A DNA stretch of 64,000 nt. Source: Massilia sp. BJB1822 (lineage in GTDB: Bacteria; Pseudomonadota; Gammaproteobacteria; Burkholderiales; Burkholderiaceae_D). Location: assembly GCF_013369485.1 (NCBI RefSeq), contig NZ_JABWEB010000003.1:1-64000 (forward strand), written 5' to 3'. This document shows positions 18,601 to 27,864 of the stretch, one piece after another. A program made the position numbers and the translations under genes. How positions within the stretch are numbered: position 1 is the first letter of the stretch; every line of letters starts with the position of its first letter. The notes under the pieces were generated by a model. That model saw nothing but the letters and a program-made list of their open reading frames with translations. It was not told the origin of the DNA and did not search any database.

Positions 18601-21211
18601 GTACACCGTCCTGGTCGATCCAAGCGGCATCGTCACCGGCAAGGTGGATATCCAGCTGAAGAATGTCCCAGCCGACAAGACCGGTACGATCGAGATCAAC
18701 GGCGCTTCGCTGCCGCTGGACTTGGCCATCCACCAGAAAGCCCTGATCAGCTTTACCGGCGCGGCGGGGCAGCGTCTGGGCCTGGGCTACACCAATGTGG
18801 CGACCGTCCCGGCCAGCCAGAGTATTACTTACACCGTGCTGAAACCGGATGGCAGCCAGCTGTTCAGCGACAGCTGGAGTAACAGCAATAGCAACAACCT
18901 GCCGGTGCTGCCGGTGGCGGGCGAGTACAAGATCAGCATCGCGTCTCCGAACATCGCCGCTTCCGCCAGCCTGGTGCTGACCGCATCGGCCGATATCGCC
19001 GGCGTGCTGACCGTCGATGCGGCGCCGCTCACCTTCATTACGGCGCGCGTGGGCCAGAACGGCCGCTTCACCTTCAGCGGCGAGGCGGGGCAGAAGCTGT
19101 GGCTGACGCTGGCCAACGGTAACTTCCCGTCCAGCGTCAGTGTCAGCGTATTGAAACCCGATGGCAGCGCGCTGGTCTCGACATCGGTTTCCACCTCGGT
19201 CAACAATCTGGATATTCCGGCCTTGCCGGCGGCCGGCACCTACACGGTCTTCATCGACCCGAGCGGCATTGTCACCGGCAAGGTCGATGTGCAGCTGAAA
19301 GGCGTGCCTGCCGACCAGGTGATTCCGATTGCTGTCGACGGCAGCCCGGTGGCGCTCGATATGGCGGTCCACCAGCGTGCCACCTTGAGCTTCGACGGCG
19401 TGGCGGGGCAGCGTCTTGGCCTGGGCTATACCAATATGTCGACGGTGCCGGCCAGCCAGAGCATTTACTACACCGTGTACAAGCCGGATGGCAGTCAGTT
19501 GTTCAGCGACAGCTGGAACTCTAACAACAGCAACAATCTGCCAGTCCTGCCGGTCAGCGGTACCTACAAGATTGCCGTCTACGCCAGCAATATCGCAGCC
19601 TCCTTCAAGGTGACGGTGGGCCTCTCGGCCGATTTGCCGGGCGCGCTGGAGGCGGACGGTCCCGCACTGACCTTCAATACCAGCCGCGTGGGCCAGAACG
19701 GGCGTTTCACCTTCAACGGTACGGCAGGCAAGAAATACTGGCTGACGTTCTCGAATGGCGCACTGACAGCCGGCATCAGCGTCAGCATATTGAAACCGGA
19801 CGGCAGCTCGCTGACCAGCACTTCGGCCAGCAACTCGACCTCGTACTTCGATATCCCGGTGCTGCCGGCCGACGGCGTGTACAGCATCTTCCTCGACCCG
19901 AGCGGCGTCACGGTCGGCAAGGTCGACGTGCAGCTGAAGAGCGTTCCGGCAGACTACGAGGCGGCGCTGGCCATTGATGGAACGCCGGTGGCACTTGATT
20001 TGGCCGTCCACCAGCGCGCCGTGCTGAGTTTTAATGGAAGCGCAGGCCAGCGGCTGGGCGCCGGTTACACGGGTTTGAGCACGGTGCCGGCCAGCCAATC
20101 GGTCTACTTCACCGTCTTCAAGCCGGACGGCGCCCAGCTGTTCAGCGATAGCTGGAGCTCGAATAACAGCAATAATTGGCCCGCCTTACCGGTCGGCGGT
20201 ACCTATAAGCTGATCGTCTACGGCGCTGCGCTGAACAGTGCGGTGAAGGCCACGGTGACACTGTCGGCCGATGCCGTCGGCGTGCTGACGCCGGGCGCCG
20301 CACCACTGCAATTCCTCAGCACGCGGCCTGGCCAGAACGCGCGCTACAGTTTCAGCGGCGATGTCGGCCAGCGCCTGTGGCTGACGTATTCCGGCGCCAC
20401 TTTCCCCAGCGGCGCCAGTATCTATGTGTATAAACCGGATGGCACCAGCCTGGTCTCGACCAGCTCCAGCAACACCACGGAGCTGGACTTGCCCGTCTTG
20501 CCGGTGGCCGGCACGTATACCGTGTTCATCGACCCCGCTGCCGTTTCGGTGGGCCAGGCCAATGTGCAGCTGCGCGCCGTCCCGGCCGACAGCACGGCGG
20601 CCATCGCCATCGACGGCGCGCCGGTGGCGCTCGACCTGCAACTGCACCAGAAAGCGGTGCTGAGCTTCGATGGCGCGGCCGGACAGCCCCTGGGCCTGGG
20701 CTACACGGGCTATGCCACGGTGCCGGCCAACCAGTCGATCAATTACCGCGTGCTCAAGCCGGACGGCAGCCAGTTGTTCAGCGGCAGCTGGAGCAACAAC
20801 AACAGCAATGACTTGCCAGCCTTGCCGGTCGGCGGAACCTACACCGTGCATGTGCAGCCGCCCGCGACGGCCACGGCGAAGGTGACGGTCAGCTTGTCGG
20901 CCGATGTGCCGGGCACGCTGGTGCAAGGCGGGGCGGCCGTGCGCTTCGCCAGCAGCCGCGTTGGCCAGAACGGGCGCTTCACTTTCGCCGGTACGGCCGG
21001 GCAGACCGGATCGCTGCAATTCAGTGGCGGCACCTTCCCGTCTTCGGCCAGCATCTATGTCTACAAGCCCGATGGCAGCAACTTGACCAGCATCAGTGTC
21101 AGTACCAGCGGCACGCTGAATCTGCCAGCCTTGCCCGTTGCCGGAACCTATACCGTTTTCATCAATCCTTCTGCTGCCACCACCGGCCAGGTCGATATCC
21201 AGTTGAAGTGA
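15686..21211 (+). CDS. Giant secreted repeat protein with YD motif and IPT/TIG domains
   Basis: The product has about 1841 residues. ATG 15686 has a GAAGGGGTGG ribosome site; ATG 15737 is an alternative start. An export signal (TLLAALAICAAGGMAAA) is followed by one RHS-like YD unit (YVYDETGRLVQVIAPDGSS, then YRYDAVGNI) and two IPT/TIG immunoglobulin-like domains (ITEFSPNSGGAGIPV, ITSFSPNIGTRGTAV). The rest is fifteen related beta-rich half-repeats of about 105 residues, alternating between two types: one with RVGQNGRYTFSGTAGQ, the other with HQKAAITFSGTAGQRLGLGY. Each carries KPDG and a terminal LPVAGTYTV. They resemble pre-peptidase C-terminal (PPC) or adhesin beta-sandwiches. No C-terminal anchor is visible. 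It lies 57 bp before the RHS toxin and is probably co-transcribed with it. Confidence 0.78.
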   Translation: MRFRSDWSGVLFRARRTMRTLLAALAICAAGGMAAAGEVRYVYDETGRLVQVIAPDGSSVEYRYDAVGNIASVKKLSEATLAITEFSPNSGGAGIPVRIYGSGFDPSPAANTVRFNGAQAQVVSASKTELSVTVPAGATSGKISVSNANGTASSVQDFKIGNQLAPVITSFSPNIGTRGTAVTINGSNFAADRAGNKASFGNMLGNVSSAAVDKLVATVPGAGASGKIAVTTANGRGLSSEDFYAVPTGVNVADIEYTGRLQVGAPPQAVNIVNPGKKALLLFDGTPRDLLTLVSSGGNFASSVNISAYRNDGTSFHSAGLTAASAVDLPALPAGGTYTLILSPGSTDKGKIDLQLKSEARGALVLDGDALPVTLTPGQNGRYTFTGRAGQGVGLGYLNVATVPASQGIYYRVFNPDGTQLFSDSWSNSNSDTLPLLPVNGNYALQVDPSGIASASLQLIASSDLTGQLVADGPALTFNTSRVGQNGRYAFSGTAGQKFWLTFSNAAFAAGVSVRVLKPDGSALESSSVSTGVSNLDIQALPVAGTYTVLIDPSGLTIGKVDIQLKSVPADKTGTIEINGAALPLELAIHQKAAITFSGTAGQRLGLGYTGVSTLPANQSIYYTVYKPDGTQLSNDSWTTNNSNNLPALPVTGDYKIAVYSNNISASLNTTLTLSADIAGALEADGPTVTHNSDRVGQNGRYTFSGTAGQKFWLTFSNGSFASSVNVNVLKPDGSSLVSGSVAKSSVDLDIPALPVAGTYTVFIDPPGIITGKVDLQLKGVPADRTGTIEIDGAPLALDLAVHQKAAITFSGTAGQRLGLGYTGVATVPVNQNIYYTVYKPDGTQLSSDSWTTNNSNNLPALPVAGEYKIAVYSNNVSASLKTTLTLSADLAAVLEADGPTVTHNSDRVGQNGRYTFSGSVGQKLWVTLSNGSFASGVSISVLKPDGSALVSSSVSKSVVNFDIPALPVAGTYTVLVDPSGIVTGKVDIQLKNVPADKTGTIEINGASLPLDLAIHQKALISFTGAAGQRLGLGYTNVATVPASQSITYTVLKPDGSQLFSDSWSNSNSNNLPVLPVAGEYKISIASPNIAASASLVLTASADIAGVLTVDAAPLTFITARVGQNGRFTFSGEAGQKLWLTLANGNFPSSVSVSVLKPDGSALVSTSVSTSVNNLDIPALPAAGTYTVFIDPSGIVTGKVDVQLKGVPADQVIPIAVDGSPVALDMAVHQRATLSFDGVAGQRLGLGYTNMSTVPASQSIYYTVYKPDGSQLFSDSWNSNNSNNLPVLPVSGTYKIAVYASNIAASFKVTVGLSADLPGALEADGPALTFNTSRVGQNGRFTFNGTAGKKYWLTFSNGALTAGISVSILKPDGSSLTSTSASNSTSYFDIPVLPADGVYSIFLDPSGVTVGKVDVQLKSVPADYEAALAIDGTPVALDLAVHQRAVLSFNGSAGQRLGAGYTGLSTVPASQSVYFTVFKPDGAQLFSDSWSSNNSNNWPALPVGGTYKLIVYGAALNSAVKATVTLSADAVGVLTPGAAPLQFLSTRPGQNARYSFSGDVGQRLWLTYSGATFPSGASIYVYKPDGTSLVSTSSSNTTELDLPVLPVAGTYTVFIDPAAVSVGQANVQLRAVPADSTAAIAIDGAPVALDLQLHQKAVLSFDGAAGQPLGLGYTGYATVPANQSINYRVLKPDGSQLFSGSWSNNNSNDLPALPVGGTYTVHVQPPATATAKVTVSLSADVPGTLVQGGAAVRFASSRVGQNGRFTFAGTAGQTGSLQFSGGTFPSSASIYVYKPDGSNLTSISVSTSGTLNLPALPVAGTYTVFINPSAATTGQVDIQLK
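16772..21208 (+). repeat. About seven tandem ~0.63-kb coding repeats
   Basis: Within the secreted repeat protein, units of about 630 bp (two unlike halves of about 315 bp) recur seven times from 16772 to the stop, after one diverged half-unit. Neighbouring copies share long near-identical stretches at DNA level, for example around GGCCAGAACGGCCGCTA and CAGCGTCTGGGCCTGGGCTA. The similarity suggests growth by duplication and makes the region prone to copy-number change and assembly collapse. Confidence 0.85.
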
Positions 21212-21268
21212 TGCCGGCCGTTCGAATTCATGAGAGACAGAACCATGACTGTACGAGGGAATGCCGCA

Positions 21269-24200
21269 ATGTCTGAACGTCACCTGATGAGCCGCCGCCT
21301 GCGCTGGCTGCCCGCCTTGCTCCTGCCCGTGCTGCTGGCTGCGCCGGCCGGGGCGCAAAACCCTGTCGCTGACGTGCAGCGTACCAGCTTGCAGAAGCTG
21401 GCCGCGCCGGCGCCGTTGGCGCGTCCGGGCCAGAGCGTTACCCAGCTGCCGGACGGGCGCTGGCTGCTGTTGGGCGGGCAGGGCGTGGACCAGGAGGCCG
21501 TGGCCGGCATCGAACTGCTGGATGCGGCCAGCGGCAAGAAGGAGAAGCTGCCCGGTGCGCTGCTCCAGGCGCGGCGCGGTCATAGCGCGACCCTGCTGCC
21601 CGATGGCAGCGTGCTGGTGCTGGGCGGTGTGGACAGCAGCGGCAATGTGGTGGTGGCGGCCGAACGGCTGGATCCCGTACAGGGCCGTTCCCAGGCCTTG
21701 CCAACGCTGCCGCTGATCGCGCGCAGCGGCCATAGCGCCACCGTGCTGGCTGACGGCAAGCTGCTGATCGCGGGCGGTGTCGATGCGCGCGGCAGGCCGG
21801 TGTACGAGGCGGAAATCTACGACCCGCTCACGCGCCAGGTGGAGCGTTTCAATCCCAAGCTGGAAAGCGCGCGCATGCACCACCTGGCCGCCTTGCTGCC
21901 CAGCGCCGAGGTGCTGCTGTGGTCCGGCAGCGATGGCGAGAAGCGCACCCTCGACAGCGGCGAGCTGTATGACCCGGGCAGTCAGCGTTTCAGCAGCGTC
22001 AGCGCGGCTGGACTGGGTGAACTGGCGGCGCAACTGGCCGCGCCCGCGCCGCTGGCGCTGGCGGGCAGCCGTCCGGAAGCCGAGTCCAATGCGGCGCCGG
22101 TGGACCAGCCCTTCGTCCTGCGCTTCAACCAGGCCATGGATGTGCGCTCGCTGAACGCCACCAGCGTTACCCTGCTTGGCCCGCACGGCACGGTGGCGCT
22201 GAAAGTGGTGCCGGTGGAGCAGGGCCTGCTGGCCTTCGTCAAACCGGCGGTGGATTTGCTGCCGGATAGCCGCTACACCCTGTTTGTGGACGGTGCGCGC
22301 AGCCGCAGCGGCGTGCCGCTGGGCTTCACATCGCTTGGTTTCAGCACCGCGCGTTTGAGCGCGCAGGCCGGCGGCAATGGGACTTCGGGCGGAGCCGATG
22401 CCGCGCCGATCTCGCTGCCGCCTGTTCCCGGCACCAGCCAGGACGCCAGCCGTTCCGCTGGCAATGGCGCGAGCGGCAACGGTGCCGCCGCCGATGTCGC
22501 CGCTCAGCCGGCCGCCGCCAGGCAGTACGGGGCGCTGGAAAAGCAGGCCATGGCTGCGGCGGAAAGCGTGATGCAGAGCGAAGTCTGGCAGCCCGATGCC
22601 ACCGCCCTGAAAGGCGACTGGCGCGCCAAGCGCGGCGAAAGCCCCATGCAGAAACTGCCGCCGCTGCAGGCGCCACCCGGCGAGACCGCGCTGGCCGGCC
22701 AGGTGCTGACCATGCATGGCCGCGGCCTGCGCAATGTGCGCCTGCAGATCGGCGACCAGACGGTGCTGAGCGACGACACCGGCCGCTTCCTGCTGCGCGG
22801 CATTCCGGCCGGCGTGCAGGTGCTGAGCATCGACGGTTTCGCCGCCGACAAGGAGGCTACGCGCTACGGCTACTACCAGGTGCGCGTCGATGTGCATGCC
22901 GGGAAGACCACGGCCCTCGGCTACACCATCTGGAGCAGCCGTCTCGACCCGGCCGGCAATGTCGCCATCGCCTCGCCCAATGACAAGGAAGTGGTGCTGA
23001 CCTCGCCCCGCATTCCCGGCCTGGAACTGCGCATCCCGGCCGGCAGCGTGATCCGCGACCGCAGCGGCAAGATCGTCACCGAACTGAATATGACGGCCAT
23101 TCCGGTGGACCGTCCGCCATTCCCGCTGCCGAACGTCGATGTGCCGGTCTACTTTACGGTGCAGCCGGGCGGCGCCTCCATCACCAGCACGAATACCCGC
23201 AGCCAGCAGGGCGCGCGTCTGATCTACCCGAATTTCAGCGGCGCCGCGCCCGGCAGCCGTGTCGATTTCTGGAATTACGATGCGCGCGGCAAGGGCTGGT
23301 ATGTGTACGGCCAGGGCACCGTCAGCCCGGACGGCAAGCAAGCCATTCCCGATGCCGACGTGAAGATTTACGAATTCACAGGCGCCATGATTTCGGTGCC
23401 CAGCAACGGCCCCGCGGAAGGCCCGCCGCCCGGCGGCTGCGGCGGTGGTGGTGGCGGCGGTTGCAATAGCGACGGCAACCAGCCGCCCCAGCCAAGTGGC
23501 TGCGCCGGCGATCCTGTCGATTGCGCCACGGGCTTGTTCCTGAATGCGGCGACCGATCTGACCGTGGCGGACGTCATTCCGCTCCACGTCGCGCGCAGCT
23601 ACCGTCCGCGCGATCCGGCTTCACGCGCCTTCGGCATCGGCACCAATCTGTCCTACGACTTCTTCCTGGTGGGCGACACCAGCCCCTGGACCTACCAGGA
23701 GCTGATCCTGCCCGACGGCGGCCGTCTGCGCTACAAGCGCATTTCCGCCGGTACCGGCTATACCGATGCGGTCTACCAGCACACCACGTCCACCACGCGC
23801 TACTACGGCTCCATCCTGCGCTATAAAGGCGGCAGTTGCTACTGGGAGCTGAAGCTGAAGGACGGCGAGGCAATCTGCTTCCCGGAATCCATGAATTCCA
23901 CGGTGGCGCGGGCGGCGGCGGCCACCTCCTTGAGCGACCGCTATGGCAATACGCTGATCTTTACCCGTACCAGCAACAATCTGACGCGGGTCGCCTCGCC
24001 TGGCGGCCGCTATATCGATTTCACCTACGACAGCAAGAACCGCATCACCCAGGCCAGCGACAACGCCGGCCGCACCGTGGGTTATGAATACGATGCCGCC
24101 GGCCACCTGGCCAAAGTCACCGATCCTTTGGGCCAGACCGAGGTGTTCACCTATGACGCCGCCCACAATATGCTGACGGTGCAGGATAAGCGCGGCAATC

Positions 24201-26854
24201 TGATGGTGAGCAATGTGTATGACGCGAACAACCGCGTCAGCAAGCAGACCTATGCCGATGGCGGCACCAATCTGTTCAGCTATACCCTGAATGCGGCGAG
24301 CAAGGTAGTGCAGACCGACGTGACCAATGAACGCGGCATCGTCAAGCGCATCGAGTTCAATGCGGTCGGCTATCCGGTGCGCATCACGAACGCCTTGGGG
24401 CAGCCCGAGCAGCAGGTGGAAAGCTATGAGCGCGATCCGCTCAGCAATCTGCTGCTGTCGCGCACCGATGCGCTGGGCCGCAAGAGCGCCTATACCTACG
24501 ATGAGCGCGGCAATATGCTGACCCAGACCCTGTTCGCCGGCACGCCGCAAGCGGCCACCACCAGCTTTAGCTATAACAGCTTGAGCCAGCTGGTGAGCCA
24601 GTCCGACACGCCGGGCCTGAGCACCAGCTGGAGCTATGACAGTCAGGGCAATCTGGTCGAGATCAAGGATGTCAATGGCAATAGCCAGCAGTATGCCTAC
24701 AACGGTTTCGGCCAGCCGGTCGAAGTGAAGGATGGCTTCGGACGCAGCACGCTGCTGGCCTACGATGGCTACGACCTGGCCACCGTCACCGACCCGCTCA
24801 GCCGCAGCACCAGCATGATGACCGACGCCATTGGCCGCACGCGCGCCGTCGTCGACGCCTTGGGCAATCGCACGGCCTTCGATGTCGATGCCTTGGGCCG
24901 CGTCACGCGCACCACGAATGCGCTGGGCGACAGCACCAGTCTGGGCTTCGACGGCAACAGCAATGGCACATCGGTAACCGACGCCCGTCAGAACCAGTAC
25001 CAGTTCAGTTTCGGCAAGCTGAATACCCTGGAAAGCAGCAGCAATCCGCTGGCCCAGGGCGAGGCGTTTGTCTATGATGCCGCCCACAACCTGACCCAAT
25101 CCACCGACCGCAAAGGCCAGGTTACGCGCTACAGCTACGATAGCCTGAACCGCGTCAAGAAAGTGACTTACGCCGACGACAGCACAGTGGAATACAGCTA
25201 CGACGCGGCCGACCGCGCGGTCCGGGTGGCCGATTCCCTGAATGGCGTGATTACCCGCAGCTATGACGGCTACAACAACATCACCGAGGAAACCACGCCG
25301 CGCGGCACCGTCAGCTATACCTACGATGCCCAAGGCCGGCGCAAGACCATGGCGCTGCCCGGCCAGCCGGCCATCAACTATGGTTACGATGCCGGTGGCC
25401 GCCTGGTCAGCCTGCAACAGGCGGCGGCACCGTCCAACGGCAACCAGGCGATCCAACTGAGCTTCGGCTACGACGCGAACAACCGCCGCACCCGCATCGT
25501 GCATGCCAACGGCGTGGTGCGCGTCAACCGCTTCGACGATGCCGGCCAGCTGGAGAGCATCAGCTACAGCAAGGCCGATGGCAGCGCGGTGGGCGAGCTG
25601 ACTTACAGCTACGATGCGGCAGGCCGCCGCGTTGGCGCCGGCGGCAGCCTGGCGCAGCCGCTGGCGCCGACCGAAATCACGTCGAGCACTGTGGATGCCG
25701 CCAACCGTCTGACTGCGCTGAATGGCCAGAACCTCGGCTATGACGCGAACGGCAATCTGCTGTCCGACGGCAGCCGCAGCTATGTCTGGAACGCGCGCGA
25801 TCAGCTGGTGCAGATCAAGGCGACGGACGGCACGCTGCTGGCCAGTTTCGCTTACGATGCCTTCGGCCGCCGCCAGAGCAAGGTGGTGGACGGCGTGGCC
25901 AGTGCCTATGTCTACGATGGACTGAACATCGTGCAGGAACTGAATGCCGTCAATGCCAGCAACGGCAACGCCGCCAGCGTGCGCGCCAATTACATCGTCG
26001 GTTCGATCGATGAAGTGTTTGCGCGCAGCAGCAGCAGCGGTGTGCTCAGCTATCTGAGCGATGTCCTCGGTTCGGTGATCCGCCTCGCCGATGCGCAAGG
26101 CAATAAGGTCGTCGACTACCGCTATGATCCGTATGGGGTGACGGTGGCCGATGCCGCCCATGGCAATCCTTTCCAGTACACCGGCCGCGAGAACGATGGC
26201 AGCACCGGCCTGTATTACTACCGGGCGCGCTACTACGCTCAGGCCATGGCCCGCTTCGTGCAGAGCGACCCGATCGGACTGGATGGCGGCATCAACCAGT
26301 ACGCTTATGTGAATGGCAATCCGCTTTCCCTGGTCGACCCCTATGGCTTGTGGAGCGCCGCCGACCTGCCCAGCATCCCGCAGCCGGTGGTGGATTTTAC
26401 GGCGGGCTTCGGTGATACACTGTCCTTTGGCTTGACGGACTGGATACGCGATCAGATGGGAACCAATGGCGCTGTGAATAAGTGCTCGATGTCGTACACC
26501 GGCGGCGAAGTGGCGGGCGTGGCGCTGTCCACCGCCATTGGCGGGGCGGTTGGCCTGCGCGCGGCCGGCACCCGTGGCGCGGGCAAGGAGTTTTCGCACT
26601 GGATTCCCAACCGCATGGGCGGCCCGCGCTCGCTGTGGAATGGCAACTATGTCACCACGGCCAAGCATGCGCTGTCCGATCCTTACCGCTACCGCTTCAT
26701 GCCGCGCAGCTGGAAGGCACAGAACCCCATGCCCAGCCGCGTGAACCAGCAATGGGTGCGCATTCCCAATGTGTACAAGGGCGGCGCGGCTGGCGCGGCG
26801 GCCGGCGGCGCGGGGGCTGCCGCCAACAATGCCGGCGAATGCGGGTGTGACTGA
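21269..26854 (+). CDS. RHS polymorphic toxin with Kelch-like N-terminus
   Basis: The product has 1861 residues from ATG 21269 (GAGGG ribosome site); upstream in-frame ATGs are possible. A signal peptide ends at APAGA. Domains in order: four Kelch-type repeats (GHSATLLPDGSVLVLGG), an SbsA-like Ig domain (LRFNQAMDVRSLN), a carboxypeptidase-regulatory-like domain (LAGQVLTMHGRGLRNV), a Gly/Cys-rich hinge, a DUF6531-like start (DPVDCATGLFLNAATDL), many YD repeats, and the RHS core (YTGRENDGSTGLYYYRARYY, RFVQSDPIGLDGG, NPLSLVDPYGL). The roughly 160-residue tail has a hydrophobic pre-toxin part, then FSHWIPNR, NGNYVTTAKHALSDPYRYRF and a Gly/Ala tail. This tail is presumably the toxin, but its activity is not recognised. 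An immunity gene follows with a 1-bp overlap. Confidence 0.85.
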   Translation: MSERHLMSRRLRWLPALLLPVLLAAPAGAQNPVADVQRTSLQKLAAPAPLARPGQSVTQLPDGRWLLLGGQGVDQEAVAGIELLDAASGKKEKLPGALLQARRGHSATLLPDGSVLVLGGVDSSGNVVVAAERLDPVQGRSQALPTLPLIARSGHSATVLADGKLLIAGGVDARGRPVYEAEIYDPLTRQVERFNPKLESARMHHLAALLPSAEVLLWSGSDGEKRTLDSGELYDPGSQRFSSVSAAGLGELAAQLAAPAPLALAGSRPEAESNAAPVDQPFVLRFNQAMDVRSLNATSVTLLGPHGTVALKVVPVEQGLLAFVKPAVDLLPDSRYTLFVDGARSRSGVPLGFTSLGFSTARLSAQAGGNGTSGGADAAPISLPPVPGTSQDASRSAGNGASGNGAAADVAAQPAAARQYGALEKQAMAAAESVMQSEVWQPDATALKGDWRAKRGESPMQKLPPLQAPPGETALAGQVLTMHGRGLRNVRLQIGDQTVLSDDTGRFLLRGIPAGVQVLSIDGFAADKEATRYGYYQVRVDVHAGKTTALGYTIWSSRLDPAGNVAIASPNDKEVVLTSPRIPGLELRIPAGSVIRDRSGKIVTELNMTAIPVDRPPFPLPNVDVPVYFTVQPGGASITSTNTRSQQGARLIYPNFSGAAPGSRVDFWNYDARGKGWYVYGQGTVSPDGKQAIPDADVKIYEFTGAMISVPSNGPAEGPPPGGCGGGGGGGCNSDGNQPPQPSGCAGDPVDCATGLFLNAATDLTVADVIPLHVARSYRPRDPASRAFGIGTNLSYDFFLVGDTSPWTYQELILPDGGRLRYKRISAGTGYTDAVYQHTTSTTRYYGSILRYKGGSCYWELKLKDGEAICFPESMNSTVARAAAATSLSDRYGNTLIFTRTSNNLTRVASPGGRYIDFTYDSKNRITQASDNAGRTVGYEYDAAGHLAKVTDPLGQTEVFTYDAAHNMLTVQDKRGNLMVSNVYDANNRVSKQTYADGGTNLFSYTLNAASKVVQTDVTNERGIVKRIEFNAVGYPVRITNALGQPEQQVESYERDPLSNLLLSRTDALGRKSAYTYDERGNMLTQTLFAGTPQAATTSFSYNSLSQLVSQSDTPGLSTSWSYDSQGNLVEIKDVNGNSQQYAYNGFGQPVEVKDGFGRSTLLAYDGYDLATVTDPLSRSTSMMTDAIGRTRAVVDALGNRTAFDVDALGRVTRTTNALGDSTSLGFDGNSNGTSVTDARQNQYQFSFGKLNTLESSSNPLAQGEAFVYDAAHNLTQSTDRKGQVTRYSYDSLNRVKKVTYADDSTVEYSYDAADRAVRVADSLNGVITRSYDGYNNITEETTPRGTVSYTYDAQGRRKTMALPGQPAINYGYDAGGRLVSLQQAAAPSNGNQAIQLSFGYDANNRRTRIVHANGVVRVNRFDDAGQLESISYSKADGSAVGELTYSYDAAGRRVGAGGSLAQPLAPTEITSSTVDAANRLTALNGQNLGYDANGNLLSDGSRSYVWNARDQLVQIKATDGTLLASFAYDAFGRRQSKVVDGVASAYVYDGLNIVQELNAVNASNGNAASVRANYIVGSIDEVFARSSSSGVLSYLSDVLGSVIRLADAQGNKVVDYRYDPYGVTVADAAHGNPFQYTGRENDGSTGLYYYRARYYAQAMARFVQSDPIGLDGGINQYAYVNGNPLSLVDPYGLWSAADLPSIPQPVVDFTAGFGDTLSFGLTDWIRDQMGTNGAVNKCSMSYTGGEVAGVALSTAIGGAVGLRAAGTRGAGKEFSHWIPNRMGGPRSLWNGNYVTTAKHALSDPYRYRFMPRSWKAQNPMPSRVNQQWVRIPNVYKGGAAGAAAGGAGAAANNAGECGCD

Positions 26855-27708
26855 TGGCTGGACTGCTGAGCGGATGGGCGGCAACTCTGTTCGGCAGGAC
26901 GGCAGTGTTTTATCCCTATGAGCAGACGCTGTTGCAAGCTGTCGGGGAAGCGCTGAGCGGCGAGGCCGGGCGGCGTTTCGCCGCCCAGGCGGCAGCCGTG
27001 AACAAGATCCAGCGCTTGAATGAGGGGCGCGAAGTCAATCTGTACCAGATGCGCGGCGGGAAGCCGGACTTCGATGCCAGCCTCGCTTTCCCCACCGGCG
27101 AGGAAACCAAGCTGGCCAGCGCCGTGCTGGCGGCGCCACAGGGCGGTCGCATGCGGGCCGAGGTCTGGCTGGTGCGCGGCAGCCTGTTTTCCCTGGAATT
27201 TTCCAAGGCGCCGGCCAATGTCCTGGGTGCGGGCTGGAAAGAGGCCTCGCCTGCGGTGGAGGAAATCAAGATCTGGCTCGATCCCCTGCAGGCGCCGCAG
27301 CCGGAGCCGCCGGCCTCCCGCGCCGTGTTGAGCGGCTGGCTGGCGCAATGGCAGGCGCTGGGGCGGCTGACGCGCAGTCACGCGCCGCTGCGGCCGGAGG
27401 ACAGGATGGAGCGCCTGGACTGGCTGGATGCGGCCCTGCCGGTTGACTATCTGGCCTTGCTGGATCAGACCGAGGGCGCGCAGCTCGGCGACTGGAAGGT
27501 GCTGGGGGCCGCCGCCATCCACACGGTGGAACTGGAGGATGGCGTCAATTACCATCTTGTGGCCGAGTCGGAAGAGCGGGGCGCTCTTGCGGTGCGCGCC
27601 GGCCAGCGCGACGGCGAACTGTATCTATTGGACTACGAAGACAATACGGCCGAAGCGGTCGGCGGCTCTTTGCAACAAGCCCTGGAGCGCCTGTTGCCGC
27701 CGGCCTGA
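26854..27708 (+). CDS. SUKH/SMI1-KNR4-like immunity protein
   Basis: The product has 284 residues. Its ATG shares one base with the toxin stop (TGATG), the tight layout expected of a toxin-immunity pair. The N-terminal half (YPYEQTLLQAVGEAL, AAVNKIQRLNEGREVNLYQM) resembles a domain often found fused to SMI1-type proteins. The C-terminal half carries SMI1/KNR4 (SUKH) features: LDAALPVDYLALLDQTEGA, GDWKVLGA and LYLLDYEDNTAEAVGGSLQQALERLL. It should bind and neutralise the RHS C-terminal toxin in the producing cell. The family assignment of the second half is the firmer part. Confidence 0.7.
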   Translation: MAGLLSGWAATLFGRTAVFYPYEQTLLQAVGEALSGEAGRRFAAQAAAVNKIQRLNEGREVNLYQMRGGKPDFDASLAFPTGEETKLASAVLAAPQGGRMRAEVWLVRGSLFSLEFSKAPANVLGAGWKEASPAVEEIKIWLDPLQAPQPEPPASRAVLSGWLAQWQALGRLTRSHAPLRPEDRMERLDWLDAALPVDYLALLDQTEGAQLGDWKVLGAAAIHTVELEDGVNYHLVAESEERGALAVRAGQRDGELYLLDYEDNTAEAVGGSLQQALERLLPPA

Positions 27709-27796
27709 GGGAAGCGGCGACTTTTTAGGCTGTTGCTTTATGCTATCCATGCAACTCCTGTTGCTATTCAACAGTCAGCGATTAGAGTAGACTGGT

Positions 27797-27814
27797 TTTC
27801 AGCGCATGCTGAAA
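27797..27814. promoter_or_regulatory. Inverted repeat upstream of the binding-protein gene
   Basis: Arms TTTCAGC and GCTGAAA are exact reverse complements around GCAT. The repeat lies 50 bases before the likely ATG of the periplasmic binding protein, within the 27709-27864 gap. It could be an operator for the binding protein and TonB receptor unit or a leader hairpin. Confidence 0.3.
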
Positions 27815-27864
27815 GCCCGAGGGCGATCCATGCCGGTTTGCCCATCCATACTCCGCTTTCCGTT

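Noticed and set aside
16772-21208. Repeats as a CRISPR array
   Set aside because: The unit is about 630 bp, fully coding and lacks short repeats with unique spacers.
15953-26884. Three very long open frames on the minus strand (15953-20098, 20186-23587, 23621-26884)
   Set aside because: They lie fully antisense to the repeat protein and the RHS toxin, are rich in Arg/His/Gln/Gly and show no domain. They follow from high GC and repeated codons on the other strand.
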